The position numbers were made by a program, and so were the translations under genes. Below are positions 17,843 through 27,042 of a stretch of DNA of 64,000 bases, one piece after another. The DNA is from Rheinheimera riviphila (GTDB lineage Bacteria > Pseudomonadota > Gammaproteobacteria > Enterobacterales > Alteromonadaceae). A model generated the notes under the pieces. That model did not search any database, was not told the origin of the DNA, and saw nothing but the letters and a program-made list of their open reading frames with translations. The stretch's first letter is position 1. Each line of letters begins with the position of its first letter. The stretch lies in the NCBI RefSeq assembly GCF_004005945.1, contig NZ_SACS01000001.1:496001-560000 (forward strand). The letters run 5' to 3'.

Positions 17843-18946
17843 TCAGGCCTTCGCTTGACTGCCGATGGCCACTAATTCCGGTTGATACTGCAAGGCTTTT
17901 TGCCAGCTGGCAGCGGCTTGTTCGGCCTCGCCTTCTTGCGCCGCGCAATAACTTAACATCGCATATAAATAAGCATTGTTGCTGTGATCGCGTAACCAGT
18001 GCTGAATTTGTTTGCGCAGTTGCAACACGGAACGGCCGAGCGGGATCTGCTGGATCACATTCCAAGCCAGCGGTAAATCGGCCAGCGCCAAAGTTTCTAA
18101 CAGCAATTTTTCGGCTTGCTCGACCTGGCCACTCACCGCCATCGCCCAGACTTTACCCAAAGTTGCCGCGACCGATTTACGCTCTTTGGCGCTTAAGTTT
18201 TGCCAGTAACTGGCTTGTTCATCAAACAAACCTTGTTGCGCCAGCGCACTAATTGCTTGCGGGTAAACCTGATAACGATGCTGTGCCCATAGAACTTTGC
18301 TAAACCACTGATATTTCAGCGCTTGTGGCACTTGTTCCAACAAAGTTTGCCACTGTCCGGCTTGCTGCAGCGCGGCCAGATAACTGCGGCCTAACGGCTG
18401 ATTTTTAGGCTCCGCCGCAATTTTTGGTGTTAACACCGCAACTGCTTTGAGCGCATCCCCTTGCGCCAGCCATAAATCAGCCAGCAACAAACTGGTGTCC
18501 GGATCATCGGGATCTAATTCAGCCGCACGCTGATTCGCTTTGGCAAATTCACCGGCGCGCAGGGCGCTGTAACTGGCCATGGTTAAACGGGCTTTGTCCC
18601 ACAAGGGTTCGGATTTAGCAATTTCAAATAGCTGATGCGCGTTTTGCCAATCCTGCCGGGCAAAGGCCAACACACCTTGCTGTAAGGCTTGACGGGCACG
18701 CCGCTCTTTACGCGAGCGTAAAAAACTAAAGCTGATGCGTGGGAAATGGAATAAGCGTTTTAATAACCACCACAATCCCCACCACGCCAGACCACCCCCA
18801 AGGATCACCAAAATGAGGCCGACAAAAGTGGCTTCGATGGTGACACCGGCCACCACAATCATCACATAACCGGGGTGATTGGCCAGCACCGGCCCGAGCA
18901 GCATCGCCAGCCCGAGCACAATGACAAATAAGGCCAGCCGGATCAT
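17843..18946 (-). CDS. hemY: HemY, inner-membrane TPR protein of heme synthesis locus
   Basis: A 367-residue protein with two N-terminal transmembrane helices (about 3-24 and 42-65) and a helical tetratricopeptide domain. The sequence LANHPGYVMIVVAGVTIEATFVG and RRARQALQQGVLAFARQDWQNAHQLF match the HemY_N family. In enterobacteria HemY is a membrane protein of the hemCDXY operon that is thought to help handling of late heme intermediates. It overlaps hemX by four bases. It is not the protoporphyrinogen oxidase that shares the name. Confidence 0.92.
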   Translation of the reverse strand: MIRLALFVIVLGLAMLLGPVLANHPGYVMIVVAGVTIEATFVGLILVILGGGLAWWGLWWLLKRLFHFPRISFSFLRSRKERRARQALQQGVLAFARQDWQNAHQLFEIAKSEPLWDKARLTMASYSALRAGEFAKANQRAAELDPDDPDTSLLLADLWLAQGDALKAVAVLTPKIAAEPKNQPLGRSYLAALQQAGQWQTLLEQVPQALKYQWFSKVLWAQHRYQVYPQAISALAQQGLFDEQASYWQNLSAKERKSVAATLGKVWAMAVSGQVEQAEKLLLETLALADLPLAWNVIQQIPLGRSVLQLRKQIQHWLRDHSNNAYLYAMLSYCAAQEGEAEQAAASWQKALQYQPELVAIGSQAKA

Positions 18947-20064
18947 AACGCCAGCTCCGCAGCAGCAGTACCCTGACGATAAGCTTCAAACAGCTGCGGG
19001 CTTTTCAGTGGTGCCAATAACGGCAAGCTGACCTGTAACGCGGATAATGCAATTAAATCATCGGCCATCAGCTGCACCGCAGGCTCAGTCGCGGCAAAAT
19101 AACGTTGCAGGCTGTCCGCACTTTGCTGAATAGCCGCGGCATACACCGCCTGGTTGTGCTGCATTGCTGCCAGCTCTGCCAGCAGCAGTTGTTGGGTTAA
19201 GGTATTGCGCACGCTGATTTGCTGCTCAGCAGTCAGACTCACCCCATCTTCCGGCAAACTGGCGCGCACCTGCACCAACCCACGCCAGAAATTGCCCCAA
19301 TACAGCTGTAAATTTGACTGCCAGTCGGCAGCATCGTCAGTGACTTCTTCTTCCGACTGATTATCCATCGCCCGCTCGGATTGACGCAGCGGCAATGTCT
19401 GGCTTTGCTGGCGTAAATTCGACAACGTCAGGTGCAGCTGATGCATATCCGGGGTATTGAGTTCTGACAACATATGCTTGTCCTGGCTGATGGCTTCGCG
19501 CACTGCCACCAAGCTGGCATCCTGCATTTGTTTCAGACGTTGGTCGGCTAAATCCAGCACCTGCGCTACGCCGCTGACATTCTGCTCCAGAAACAGTTTT
19601 TGCTCGGCTAACCGCAGGAAATATTCAACTTCTAATAGCTGCCAGCCTTTGACGTTGCCACTTTGCTGCTCCAGCTGCAGCTGTAATTTATTCAGCTCCA
19701 GCTGGTTTTGTTCTGCCTGCTGCTGCGCTTTGCTGTCCCAGTTCGCGACCACATCCACCAGTTGTTGCTGCATTTCCTGCTGCAATTCCAGCTGTTTACT
19801 CTGAAACAAGGTGGTTTGGGTTTGTTGTTGATTGGATAAGGTTTGCTGTTGCTGTTGCAGCGCTGCTAATTGCGGTTGCCAGATATAGAAAAACCAACCG
19901 ACCAGTACCGCACTACCAAGGGCTACCAATAACGAAATCACCGCTAATACGGTCGAGCCAGAGGCGCGTGGCCGTATTGCTGGCGACGGTGTCACCGGTG
20001 GAACCTTAGCTTCATTGGCCGGACGAATAACCTCGTTATTCAGCGCTGGACTGAGCTCGCTCAT
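18943..20064 (-). CDS. hemX: HemX membrane protein of hemCDXY operon
   Basis: A 373-residue protein: short Pro-rich cytosolic N-terminus, one transmembrane helix (about 38-60), then a Gln/Leu-rich coiled-coil region (about 65-140) and a conserved globular domain (LLEVEYFLRLAEQKLFLEQNV, then SLPEDGVSLTAEQQ). This is the HemX plan. AAGGAA precedes the ATG at 20064, which lies inside hemD, giving a 29-base overlap. The biochemical role is unclear; older annotation as a uroporphyrin-III methyltransferase is not supported by any visible SAM-binding motif. Confidence 0.9.
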   Translation of the reverse strand: MSELSPALNNEVIRPANEAKVPPVTPSPAIRPRASGSTVLAVISLLVALGSAVLVGWFFYIWQPQLAALQQQQQTLSNQQQTQTTLFQSKQLELQQEMQQQLVDVVANWDSKAQQQAEQNQLELNKLQLQLEQQSGNVKGWQLLEVEYFLRLAEQKLFLEQNVSGVAQVLDLADQRLKQMQDASLVAVREAISQDKHMLSELNTPDMHQLHLTLSNLRQQSQTLPLRQSERAMDNQSEEEVTDDAADWQSNLQLYWGNFWRGLVQVRASLPEDGVSLTAEQQISVRNTLTQQLLLAELAAMQHNQAVYAAAIQQSADSLQRYFAATEPAVQLMADDLIALSALQVSLPLLAPLKSPQLFEAYRQGTAAAELAL

Positions 20065-20821
20065 GGAATTTCCTTCTTAACTGGCAAATGGCGTCCAACA
20101 ACGCCTGGTCATTGGCACTGGCGGCCAGAACAATGTTGGTCGCCGGGATCCCCATCGCGACGGCAGTTTCTGCCATACGCTGGCTGACCATAATCCATTG
20201 CCGTTGTTGCAACCAGGGCAAGGCAACATCAGGCAACGAGGTCAACAGCAGGGATAAAATTTCATTACTGGTCACTACGATACATTGAATTTGCTGCGCA
20301 CGCCACTGGTCAGACAAGCGCTGACCATCAAGCGGCAGTGGTACTCTTTTGTAACTTTGCACATAAGTAACTTTAGCCCCACGCGCCAGCAAACCTTGTT
20401 TAATCAGTTCACGTCCGCCGTTACCGCGAATAATCACGATGTCGCGATTTGCCACGTCCTGTAATTGCGGTAATGCCAGCACCCCTTCGCTGCGCTGATC
20501 AACAGGTGCCACCACCGAATGGCCACAACTGCGTTCCAGCGCCGAGGCCGTAGTCGCACCAACGGCCAATAACGGCTGGGTCAGGCTTTTTAAATCAAAT
20601 TGTTGTTCCAGACAAGTGACAGCCGACACGCTGACAAAAATAATCAGTTCGGCGTTTTGAATGTGCTGAATGTCGCGAGCACGCAGCGGCATCAACTGGG
20701 TGGTGATCAGCGGCTGATAGGTATAACTCATTGCCAGTTCATCCAGCCCGGCCAGCAAATTATCGGCTTTGCCGGCTGGTCGGGTGATCAGTACACCAAA
20801 TTCATTGGCTGGCAAGTTCAT
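20036..20821 (-). CDS. hemD: Uroporphyrinogen-III synthase
   Basis: A 261-residue enzyme that closes hydroxymethylbilane with D-ring inversion to uroporphyrinogen III. Its sequence is loosely conserved as in all HemD, but GVLITRPAGKADNLLAGL at the start, IVIIRGNGGRELIKQGLLARGAKVTYVQSYKR in the middle and IQCIVVTSNEILSLLL toward the C-terminus are recognisable. It follows hemC by three bases and overlaps hemX, confirming a single transcript. Confidence 0.92.
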   Translation of the reverse strand: MNLPANEFGVLITRPAGKADNLLAGLDELAMSYTYQPLITTQLMPLRARDIQHIQNAELIIFVSVSAVTCLEQQFDLKSLTQPLLAVGATTASALERSCGHSVVAPVDQRSEGVLALPQLQDVANRDIVIIRGNGGRELIKQGLLARGAKVTYVQSYKRVPLPLDGQRLSDQWRAQQIQCIVVTSNEILSLLLTSLPDVALPWLQQRQWIMVSQRMAETAVAMGIPATNIVLAASANDQALLDAICQLRRKFHERAQSSAE

Positions 20822-20824
20822 AGG

Positions 20825-21757
20825 CTACTCAGCTGCCTGATAAACAGCGGCCAAAATCTGATCAGCGCCCATCGACAGCAATTGCTCTGCGAGCTGCACA
20901 CCGAGTGCTTCACCATCAATTGCACTGCCCCGCACTTCGGCTTGTAAAATCTGTTTGCCGTCAAGTTGACCGACCAAGCCACGCAACCATAATTGATCGC
21001 CCTGATGAATAGCAAAAGCGCCAATCGGCACCTGACAACCCCCTTGCAAACGGCGGTTCATCGCACGCTCGGCTAACACCGCCTGCCTTGTTGGCAGATG
21101 TTCCAGCGGTGCTAACCATTGCTGAACTTGCACATCGTCACTACGACATTCAATGCCGACTGCGCCCTGGCCATTGGCTGGCAGGCTTTGACCGACGTCG
21201 ATAAAAGTGGCAATACGTGCTTCAAAGCCTAACCGGATCAAACCAGCCGCCGCCAGAATAATGGCATCGTATTCGCCTTGATCCAGCTTGGTTAAACGGG
21301 TGTTGACGTTGCCACGCAAATCGCGGATTTGGAGATCGGGACGCAGCGCTTTGAGCTGACACTGGCGGCGTAAACTGGAGGTTCCGACCACGGCGCCATG
21401 CGGTAAAGCTTCGATGGAAACATATTGATTGGAGACAAAAGCATCACGCGGATCTTCGCGCTCGCAGATAGTTTGCAGCTGTAAACCTTCAGGAAATTCG
21501 ACCGGCACATCTTTCATACTGTGCACGGCGATATCGGCGCGACCTTCCAGAATGGCAGTTTCGAGCTCTTTAACAAACAAACCTTTGCCGCCGATTTTGG
21601 CTAACGGGGTATCAAGAATTTTATCGCCCTGAGTCGACATCGGGACTAATTCAACTTCGAGTTGGGGAAAAAAATGTTGTAAGCGGGCTTTGACATACTC
21701 CGCTTGCCACAAAGCGAGAGCGCTTTTGCGGGTGGCAATCCGAATTCGTTGCGTCAT
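20825..21757 (-). CDS. hemC: Porphobilinogen deaminase (hydroxymethylbilane synthase)
   Basis: A 310-residue enzyme that links four porphobilinogens. [18 protein letters not shown] at the N-terminus, [14 protein letters not shown], the [11 protein letters not shown] loop and the cofactor-carrying Cys in [11 protein letters not shown] are all present. The frame opens upstream to 21808, but the ATG at 21757 begins [13 protein letters not shown], the standard start. First gene of hemC-hemD-hemX-hemY-glycosylase. The 5' region carries two repeat elements, so the promoter must lie within or between them. Confidence 0.95.
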   Translation of the reverse strand: MTQRIRIATRKSALALWQAEYVKARLQHFFPQLEVELVPMSTQGDKILDTPLAKIGGKGLFVKELETAILEGRADIAVHSMKDVPVEFPEGLQLQTICEREDPRDAFVSNQYVSIEALPHGAVVGTSSLRRQCQLKALRPDLQIRDLRGNVNTRLTKLDQGEYDAIILAAAGLIRLGFEARIATFIDVGQSLPANGQGAVGIECRSDDVQVQQWLAPLEHLPTRQAVLAERAMNRRLQGGCQVPIGAFAIHQGDQLWLRGLVGQLDGKQILQAEVRGSAIDGEALGVQLAEQLLSMGADQILAAVYQAAE

Positions 21758-21829
21758 GATAAGAACCTGTTTTTGAAGACCGGACCGGTCGCGGCCTGTC
21801 ACGCCCACCGGTTAAAAACTGGCGCTATT

Positions 21830-21876
21830 ATACCCAAACCTCCTGAAGAAGCGAGTTTCAAGTAGATTGGGTGTAT
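21830..21876 (+). repeat. Short inverted-repeat element next to copy C
   Basis: A 47-base element starting ATACCCAAAC and ending TTGGGTGTAT, with CCTGAAG and TTTCAAG as inner complementary parts. It resembles a small relative of the 126-bp element and overlaps its end by two bases. It sits upstream of hemC. Confidence 0.55.
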
Positions 21877-22000
21877 ACCCAAAATCATTGAAGATTCGGG
21901 TAGGCGGCAACTGAACGAATCCCCAGGAGCATAGCTGTTCTATGTGACTGGGGTGAGTGAAGGCGGCCAACAACCCCGAATCTTCAAGGATGAAGGGTAT
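21875..22000 (-). repeat. MITE-like 126-bp element, copy C
   Basis: A full-length 126-bp copy, inverted relative to the one at 5263-5388 and of identical length, with ATACCC and GGGTAT ends and the same internal GGCGGCAACTGAACGAATCC (and complement in copy A). It fills the space between the hemC promoter region and the stop of the DUF2914 gene at 22003. Confidence 0.85.
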
Positions 22001-22002
22001 TG

Positions 22003-22776
22003 CTATTGATATTGAAAGTCGTGCTGATACAACACATTTTGCTGCTGATCAACAATTTCGACCCGCCAGCTACCGAGCTGATCTGGTAGTAACCACTTCT
22101 CGCTGTAGGTTCGCCACGGCGAATCTTCAATCGTCAGCAGTGCTTCGGTTTGCACTTGTCCGGCAAAAGACCAACGATGAATAAGCTGCTGACCGGCATA
22201 GCCCTGCAGTTCAGTAAATAAATACAAACGTTGGATCTGTTGTTGTGCCACAAGTGTATCAATTGCAGCACCGGGCTCCAGTTGCTCCATGGTGGCGGCT
22301 AGTACAATCCGGCTAAAGCCTTTGGGCAAGCTGCGACCGGTCTTTGGTATTGCGGCCTGAGTTTGTGTTTGCCCGGTGGTCGCGACTTCGGCCTGGGCAG
22401 TCGTTCCTATTGTGTCTTCTACTGTCTTTTCGGTCACAATATTTTGCTGCGCTGCGGCTGGGGCGGATGCTTGTTCCCCGTCCGTAGCCGGATTTTGCAC
22501 CAGCTCATCAGGTGTAGGAATAACGACCATCTCTTCGGTCGCTACCGCTGAAACCTCGATAGCCTGAAGATGATCAGCGGCAACAGCACTCGGTACTTTA
22601 CCGACAAATTGTTGCCACAATAGATAACCAGCCGCCGTCAGCAGCACCAGCAGCAATAAACCCAAAGTCACTTTCATTTTGGAAAGCCTTGCCGGTGCCG
22701 CAGCGGTGGGTAATACCACCGGTTGCGCCGCATGCAGCTTAACTTTTACAGTGAGTTTGGCAGCTTGTTCCGTCAC
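22003..22776 (-). CDS. DUF2914 membrane-anchored protein
   Basis: A 257-residue protein with a cytosolic N-terminus, one transmembrane helix (about residues 35-57), a long low-complexity Ala/Thr/Gln/Glu-rich periplasmic linker (to about 145) and a C-terminal DUF2914 beta domain (about 150-257; IQRLYLFTELQGYAGQQLIHRW...YSEKWLLPDQLGSWRVEIVD). The role is unknown. It lies on the same strand as hemC but is separated from it by repeats, so it is not part of that operon. Confidence 0.8.
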   Translation of the reverse strand: MTEQAAKLTVKVKLHAAQPVVLPTAAAPARLSKMKVTLGLLLLVLLTAAGYLLWQQFVGKVPSAVAADHLQAIEVSAVATEEMVVIPTPDELVQNPATDGEQASAPAAAQQNIVTEKTVEDTIGTTAQAEVATTGQTQTQAAIPKTGRSLPKGFSRIVLAATMEQLEPGAAIDTLVAQQQIQRLYLFTELQGYAGQQLIHRWSFAGQVQTEALLTIEDSPWRTYSEKWLLPDQLGSWRVEIVDQQQNVLYQHDFQYQ

Positions 22777-22898
22777 AGCACACTCTCTTTCAAATAACGT
22801 TCTGCAAAAATAGCGTTAAAAGCAGCCATTACATTTAGCTGCAGTCAGTCCGTTCAATCCATTGCCCGAAAACTTCTGTCACTGTGGTACGGGTTTCA

Positions 22899-23579
22899 CT
22901 AAACGCTGGTTTCTACTAACAGTTGCTGTTGAATAAACCGGCTGAGATCCGCCACTTCCTGCGCGCAAACACTATGTTCCATCCGGTAATCCTGCCAGCG
23001 CACATTAAAACCGGCATATTTTAGAGCGTTAAAAGCCAGCTGACCAGCCTGCATCGGTACCACCGGATCGGCAGTGCCATGCGCCACCAGCACCGGCGTT
23101 GTTTTATTGAGCGTGTTCATTTCAGTTTTTAAGCTGTCCGGAACCGCCATATAAGTCGATAGCGCCATCACCCCGGCAATTTTGTATGGCAGCCGTGGTA
23201 ATAAATGTAGCGCAATCACCCCGCCCTGACTAAAACCCGCGAGGATAATTTTTTCTGAAGGAATACCACTGGCAATCACTTTATCCAACAGATTCTGCAC
23301 CAGCAGTGCTGATTGTCTGACGCCGGCTTCGTCAGCGCGGTTTTGTAAATCCCAGGTTTTAATGTCGTACCAGGCCCGCATCACCATGCCATTGTTGATG
23401 GTGACCCGCTGCTCTGGTGCATGTGGAAACAAAAACCGGATGCCATGACCGGCAGGTAACCGCAGCTCTGGCACTATCGGTGAAAATCCATGACCGGAAT
23501 CGCCAAGGCCATGCAACCACACCACAGCCGCTTTGACTTCACCACTGGCTGGAACATCGACAAAAGGTAACTGATTCAT
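22899..23579 (-). CDS. Carboxylesterase/phospholipase-type alpha/beta hydrolase
   Basis: A 226-residue cytosolic hydrolase of the acyl-protein-thioesterase/carboxylesterase II group. The oxyanion segment is VVWLHGLGDSGHGF, the nucleophile lies in GFSQGG (Ser at about 115), the acid in HGTADPVVPMQ and the histidine in RMEHSVC. Typical length is about 220. These enzymes cleave short carboxyl esters and thioesters. It lies just after cyaY on the same strand with an 18-base gap and may share its transcript. Confidence 0.9.
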   Translation of the reverse strand: MNQLPFVDVPASGEVKAAVVWLHGLGDSGHGFSPIVPELRLPAGHGIRFLFPHAPEQRVTINNGMVMRAWYDIKTWDLQNRADEAGVRQSALLVQNLLDKVIASGIPSEKIILAGFSQGGVIALHLLPRLPYKIAGVMALSTYMAVPDSLKTEMNTLNKTTPVLVAHGTADPVVPMQAGQLAFNALKYAGFNVRWQDYRMEHSVCAQEVADLSRFIQQQLLVETSV

Positions 23580-23597
23580 TGCTTTACTCTACTGATT

Positions 23598-23915
23598 TTA
23601 ACTAACTAAATTAACCACAGCACCCGCTTGTTTTGACGCTGCGTCATTCAGCAACTGCCAGAATTCACTGCCGGTGCGGTTATCAATCCACTGCCCGTCG
23701 CGGTATTCAAAATGATGGCCATTAAATTTGGTCGCCACCCACAGCTGATGCAAAGGCGGTTGTTTATTAATGATTATTTTACTGCGATCCGGAAAGGTGA
23801 TGCTGAGCAGGCCACCGTGGCTCTCATAATCGAGATCCAACTCCAGTTTTTCAATGGCCTCTTCCACTGCCAGCAAAACACTATCGGTCAACTCATCATA
23901 TTCTACGTCATTCAT
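23598..23915 (-). CDS. cyaY: CyaY, frataxin-like iron protein
   Basis: A 105-residue frataxin homologue, an iron-binding regulator of the IscS/IscU iron-sulphur assembly complex. The acidic first helix (MNDVEYDELTDSVLLAVEEAIEKL) and the strand sequence TFPDRSKIIINKQPPLHQLWVATK, with GHHFEYRDGQWIDNRTG, are diagnostic. A GTG at 23924 is in frame, but the ATG at 23915 has AGGTGA at a good distance and gives the usual length. It is divergent from lptM, as in E. coli. Confidence 0.95.
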   Translation of the reverse strand: MNDVEYDELTDSVLLAVEEAIEKLELDLDYESHGGLLSITFPDRSKIIINKQPPLHQLWVATKFNGHHFEYRDGQWIDNRTGSEFWQLLNDAASKQAGAVVNLVS

Positions 23916-23987
23916 CGGCTTCACCTGTTTGCTTTTGCTGCTAAGGATGCGATTATAGAGCGCTCAAAAATTAAAGAAACAGAAACG

Positions 23988-24215
23988 ATGAAAGCGGTGA
24001 TGCAAACTCTGTTCGTGTTGATGCTGGCCAGCCTTGGGCTCGCCGGTTGTGGTCAAAAAGGTGACTTATTTTTGCCAACTGAAAAACCGCCGGTGGCGAC
24101 GCCCGCCGAACCAGCCGCTGAACCTGCATCAACGCAGCCAGAACAACAGCAGCCCGCAGCTACCGGGACTACTGCTGATCCAGCTCAGCACAGTACAAGC
24201 AACACAAAAAGGTAA
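23988..24215 (+). CDS. lptM: LptM (YifL)-like lipoprotein
   Basis: A 75-residue lipoprotein: signal peptide, lipobox LAGC at about residue 21, then the short conserved GQKGDLFLP motif that defines the YifL/LptM family, followed by a Pro/Ala/Gln-rich tail. In E. coli LptM helps assemble the LptDE lipopolysaccharide translocon in the outer membrane. An alternative ATG at 24000 would still leave a lipobox. It lies five bases ahead of lysA and divergent from cyaY, a common neighbourhood. Confidence 0.85.
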   Translation: MKAVMQTLFVLMLASLGLAGCGQKGDLFLPTEKPPVATPAEPAAEPASTQPEQQQPAATGTTADPAQHSTSNTKR

Positions 24216-24220
24216 CGCCG

Positions 24221-25474
24221 GTGGATTATTTTAATTATCAGGGGCCACAGTTACAGGCCGAACAAGTCAGTTTAGCCGCCATTGCCAGCCAATTCGGCAC
24301 CCCAACGTATGTTTATTCCCGCGCCACATTAGAGCGCCATTATCGTGCTTTCACTGATGCCGCCGGTTCTCAGCCGCATTTAGTCTGTTATGCCGTTAAA
24401 GCCAATAGCAATATCGCTTTATTAAACCTGTTGGCTCGTCTGGGCAGTGGCTTTGATATTGTGTCTGAAGGCGAATTACGCCGCGTGCTACAAGCCGGTG
24501 GCAACCCAGCCAAAGTGGTATTTTCCGGTGTTGGTAAATCGGAAGCAGAAATTGAGTTTGCGCTGCATACCGGCATCAAATGTTTTAACGTCGAATCCGA
24601 ACCTGAATTACATCGCATTGCGCAAATCGCCGCCCGGCTTGGCAAAGTGGCGCCAATCTCCATTCGGGTGAACCCGGATATTGACGCCAAAACCCATCCC
24701 TATATTTCAACTGGTCTTAAAGCCAATAAATTTGGCATCGACATCAACAGTGCCCTCTCGATTTATCAACAAGCAGCGGCATACCCACAGTTAAAAGTCT
24801 GTGGTGTTGATTGTCACATCGGCTCACAACTGACTGAAACCCAACCGTTTTTAGATGCACTGGATAAATTGTTGCTGCTGATCGACAAGCTGGCGGCTGC
24901 CGGTATTGTGCTGTCGCATATCGACATCGGCGGTGGTCTTGGTGTGACTTATCTGGATGAAACGCCACCGCATCCGGCCGAATATGCCGCCGAAGTGGTG
25001 AAACGACTGGCTGCTTATCCACATTTAACATTGTTGTTTGAACCGGGCCGCGCCATTATGGCCAATGCTGGTGTGCTGCTGACCAAAGTCGAATATTTAA
25101 AACCAGGTCAGGAAAAGAATTTCGCCATTGTCGACGCGGCAATGAACGATTTAATTCGCCCGGCACTCTACAGTGCCTGGATGAATATTGTGCCGGCTCA
25201 GTTGAAACCAGAACTTAGCGCGCAAACCTATGATGTGGTTGGGCCTGTTTGTGAAACCGGTGATTTCCTCGGTAAAGATCGTGCTTTAGCGATTGAACCT
25301 GGCGATTTACTGGTGGTGCGCTCTGCCGGCGCCTATGGTTTTACTATGAGTTCCAACTACAACAGTCGCTTACGTGCAGCTGAAGTACTGGTGGACGGCG
25401 ATCAAGTACATCTGGTGCGGCAACGGGAACAATGGCAAGACTTATGGCGCGGCGAACAGCTGCTGCCCGCTTAA
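24221..25474 (+). CDS. lysA: Diaminopimelate decarboxylase
   Basis: A 417-residue PLP enzyme catalysing the last step of lysine synthesis. The PLP lysine lies in VCYAVKANSN (K60), with the phosphate-binding GGGLGV loop, HIGSQL and VGPVCETGDFLGKDR (Cys at the dimer active site). The start is GTG with AAGGT upstream. It is the first enzyme gene of a tight run lptM-lysA-dapF-DUF484-xerC, which places both last steps of lysine synthesis together. Confidence 0.95.
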   Translation: MDYFNYQGPQLQAEQVSLAAIASQFGTPTYVYSRATLERHYRAFTDAAGSQPHLVCYAVKANSNIALLNLLARLGSGFDIVSEGELRRVLQAGGNPAKVVFSGVGKSEAEIEFALHTGIKCFNVESEPELHRIAQIAARLGKVAPISIRVNPDIDAKTHPYISTGLKANKFGIDINSALSIYQQAAAYPQLKVCGVDCHIGSQLTETQPFLDALDKLLLLIDKLAAAGIVLSHIDIGGGLGVTYLDETPPHPAEYAAEVVKRLAAYPHLTLLFEPGRAIMANAGVLLTKVEYLKPGQEKNFAIVDAAMNDLIRPALYSAWMNIVPAQLKPELSAQTYDVVGPVCETGDFLGKDRALAIEPGDLLVVRSAGAYGFTMSSNYNSRLRAAEVLVDGDQVHLVRQREQWQDLWRGEQLLPA

Positions 25475-25495
25475 CCAACAATAGATAAGGTTGGC

Positions 25496-26326
25496 ATGTT
25501 ATTACAGTTTTCTAAAATGCACGGGCTTGGCAACGATTTTATGGTGGTTGATGCCGTCAGCCAAAACGTGTTTCTGACCAAAGAGCAGATCAAGCAACTG
25601 GCTGATCGCAACTTTGGCGTGGGTTTTGACCAACTGCTGATGGTCGAACCACCTTATGATCCGGATCTGGATTTTCACTACCGTATTTTTAACTCCGATG
25701 GTTCGGAAGTAGAACAATGTGGCAATGGCGCCCGCTGTTTTGCCAAGTTTGTCCGTACTAAAGGCCTGACCAATAAGTACAAAATTAACGTCAGTACTAA
25801 ATCTGGCAAAATTGTGCTTTATATCGAACAGGATGGTCAGGTCACGGTCAATATGGGTATTCCGCAATTTGAACCGGCCAAGGTGCCGTTTAAAGCGCAA
25901 AAGCAGGAAATTAATTACATTCTGCACGCCGAAAACGCGACTACTTTGTGTGGTGTGGTGTCGATGGGCAATCCGCATGCGGTGATCACGGTCGATGATG
26001 TTGATGTTGCACCCGTCTTAAGCTGGGGCCCGGAATTTGAACTGCATGAGCGGTTTCCGGAACGCGCCAATATCGGTTTTATGCAGGTGCTGGATCAGAC
26101 ACATATCAAATTACGGGTTTGGGAGCGCGGTGCAGGCGAAACTTTAGCTTGTGGCACCGGAGCTTGCGCCGCAGCGGTGATTGGGCAAATGCAAAAAACG
26201 CTGGGGCCAAACGTCAGGGTTGATTTACCAGGCGGAACCTTGCATATTCGTTGGAACGGTCCTGGCCAACCGGTGAAAATGACCGGCCCGGCCGAGCATG
26301 TTTATGATGGGCAGCTGGTCTTGTGA
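25496..26326 (+). CDS. dapF: Diaminopimelate epimerase
   Basis: A 276-residue cofactor-free epimerase converting LL- to meso-diaminopimelate for lysine and peptidoglycan. The two catalytic cysteines are in [13 protein letters not shown] and [31 protein letters not shown] is the standard N-terminus. It follows lysA by 21 bases and overlaps the possible earliest start of the DUF484 gene. Confidence 0.97.
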   Translation: MLLQFSKMHGLGNDFMVVDAVSQNVFLTKEQIKQLADRNFGVGFDQLLMVEPPYDPDLDFHYRIFNSDGSEVEQCGNGARCFAKFVRTKGLTNKYKINVSTKSGKIVLYIEQDGQVTVNMGIPQFEPAKVPFKAQKQEINYILHAENATTLCGVVSMGNPHAVITVDDVDVAPVLSWGPEFELHERFPERANIGFMQVLDQTHIKLRVWERGAGETLACGTGACAAAVIGQMQKTLGPNVRVDLPGGTLHIRWNGPGQPVKMTGPAEHVYDGQLVL

Positions 26327-26352
26327 ATGAAGGCTTTGTAAATAAAGGTGGC

Positions 26353-27042
26353 ATGAGCGAAGGTGTAATGACAGATCTGCCGGAATTAAAAGAAGAAGAA
26401 AAAGCGCTGCTGCACGATCAGTTCGTGTACCAGTACTTGCTGGAACATCCGGCATTTTTTCAGCATCATCCGGAACTGCTCAATCGTTTACGGTTACCTC
26501 ACGCTCAGCGCGGCGCGGTGTCTTTAGTGGAACGTCAGCTGGAAATGCAGCGAGAACGTATTCGCGGCATGGAAGAAGACATCACCCGGCTGATGAGCAT
26601 CGCCCGCCAGAATGAACATATTTTCTTTGCGTTAAACCAGCTTCATCTGGATTTATTGTCGGCGCGCCAGCGTACCGATATCACCATTGCGCTGAGCACT
26701 TTCGCTAACCGGATGCCACATGTGCATGCCTGTACCCTGCTCGATTTTAACCACGAAGCGATGGGTGACAACTTCAGCGGCCTGCAACTGGTACTGCAGC
26801 ATCGATTGCAACACCGCAGTTATTATTTTGGCCGCCTCAACAAAGACGAAATGGCAACCGTGTTTCCTTCCAGCATTCACTCGGTGGCGCTGCTGCAAAT
26901 CAGTCAGGGTGATAAACCGCTAGCGTTATTGGCCTTTGGCAGCGAACTGGACGACCATTTTCAACCCAGCATGGACACTTTGTTTATCGACCATATCGCA
27001 AAATTACTGGCCGTGGTGTTACCACGTTATGACCAGCGCTGA
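26353..27042 (+). CDS. DUF484-family protein
   Basis: A 229-residue soluble protein of the DUF484 (YigA) family with a GAF-like fold. FVYQYLLEHPAFFQHHPELLNRLRLPHAQRGAVSLVERQLEMQRERIRGME is the family hallmark near the N-terminus. Members always sit between dapF and xerC, and so does this one. The frame opens at GTG 26323, overlapping the dapF stop, but the ATG at 26353 has AAAGGTG before it. The 3' end overlaps xerC by 14 bases. Function is unknown. Confidence 0.9.
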   Translation: MSEGVMTDLPELKEEEKALLHDQFVYQYLLEHPAFFQHHPELLNRLRLPHAQRGAVSLVERQLEMQRERIRGMEEDITRLMSIARQNEHIFFALNQLHLDLLSARQRTDITIALSTFANRMPHVHACTLLDFNHEAMGDNFSGLQLVLQHRLQHRSYYFGRLNKDEMATVFPSSIHSVALLQISQGDKPLALLAFGSELDDHFQPSMDTLFIDHIAKLLAVVLPRYDQR

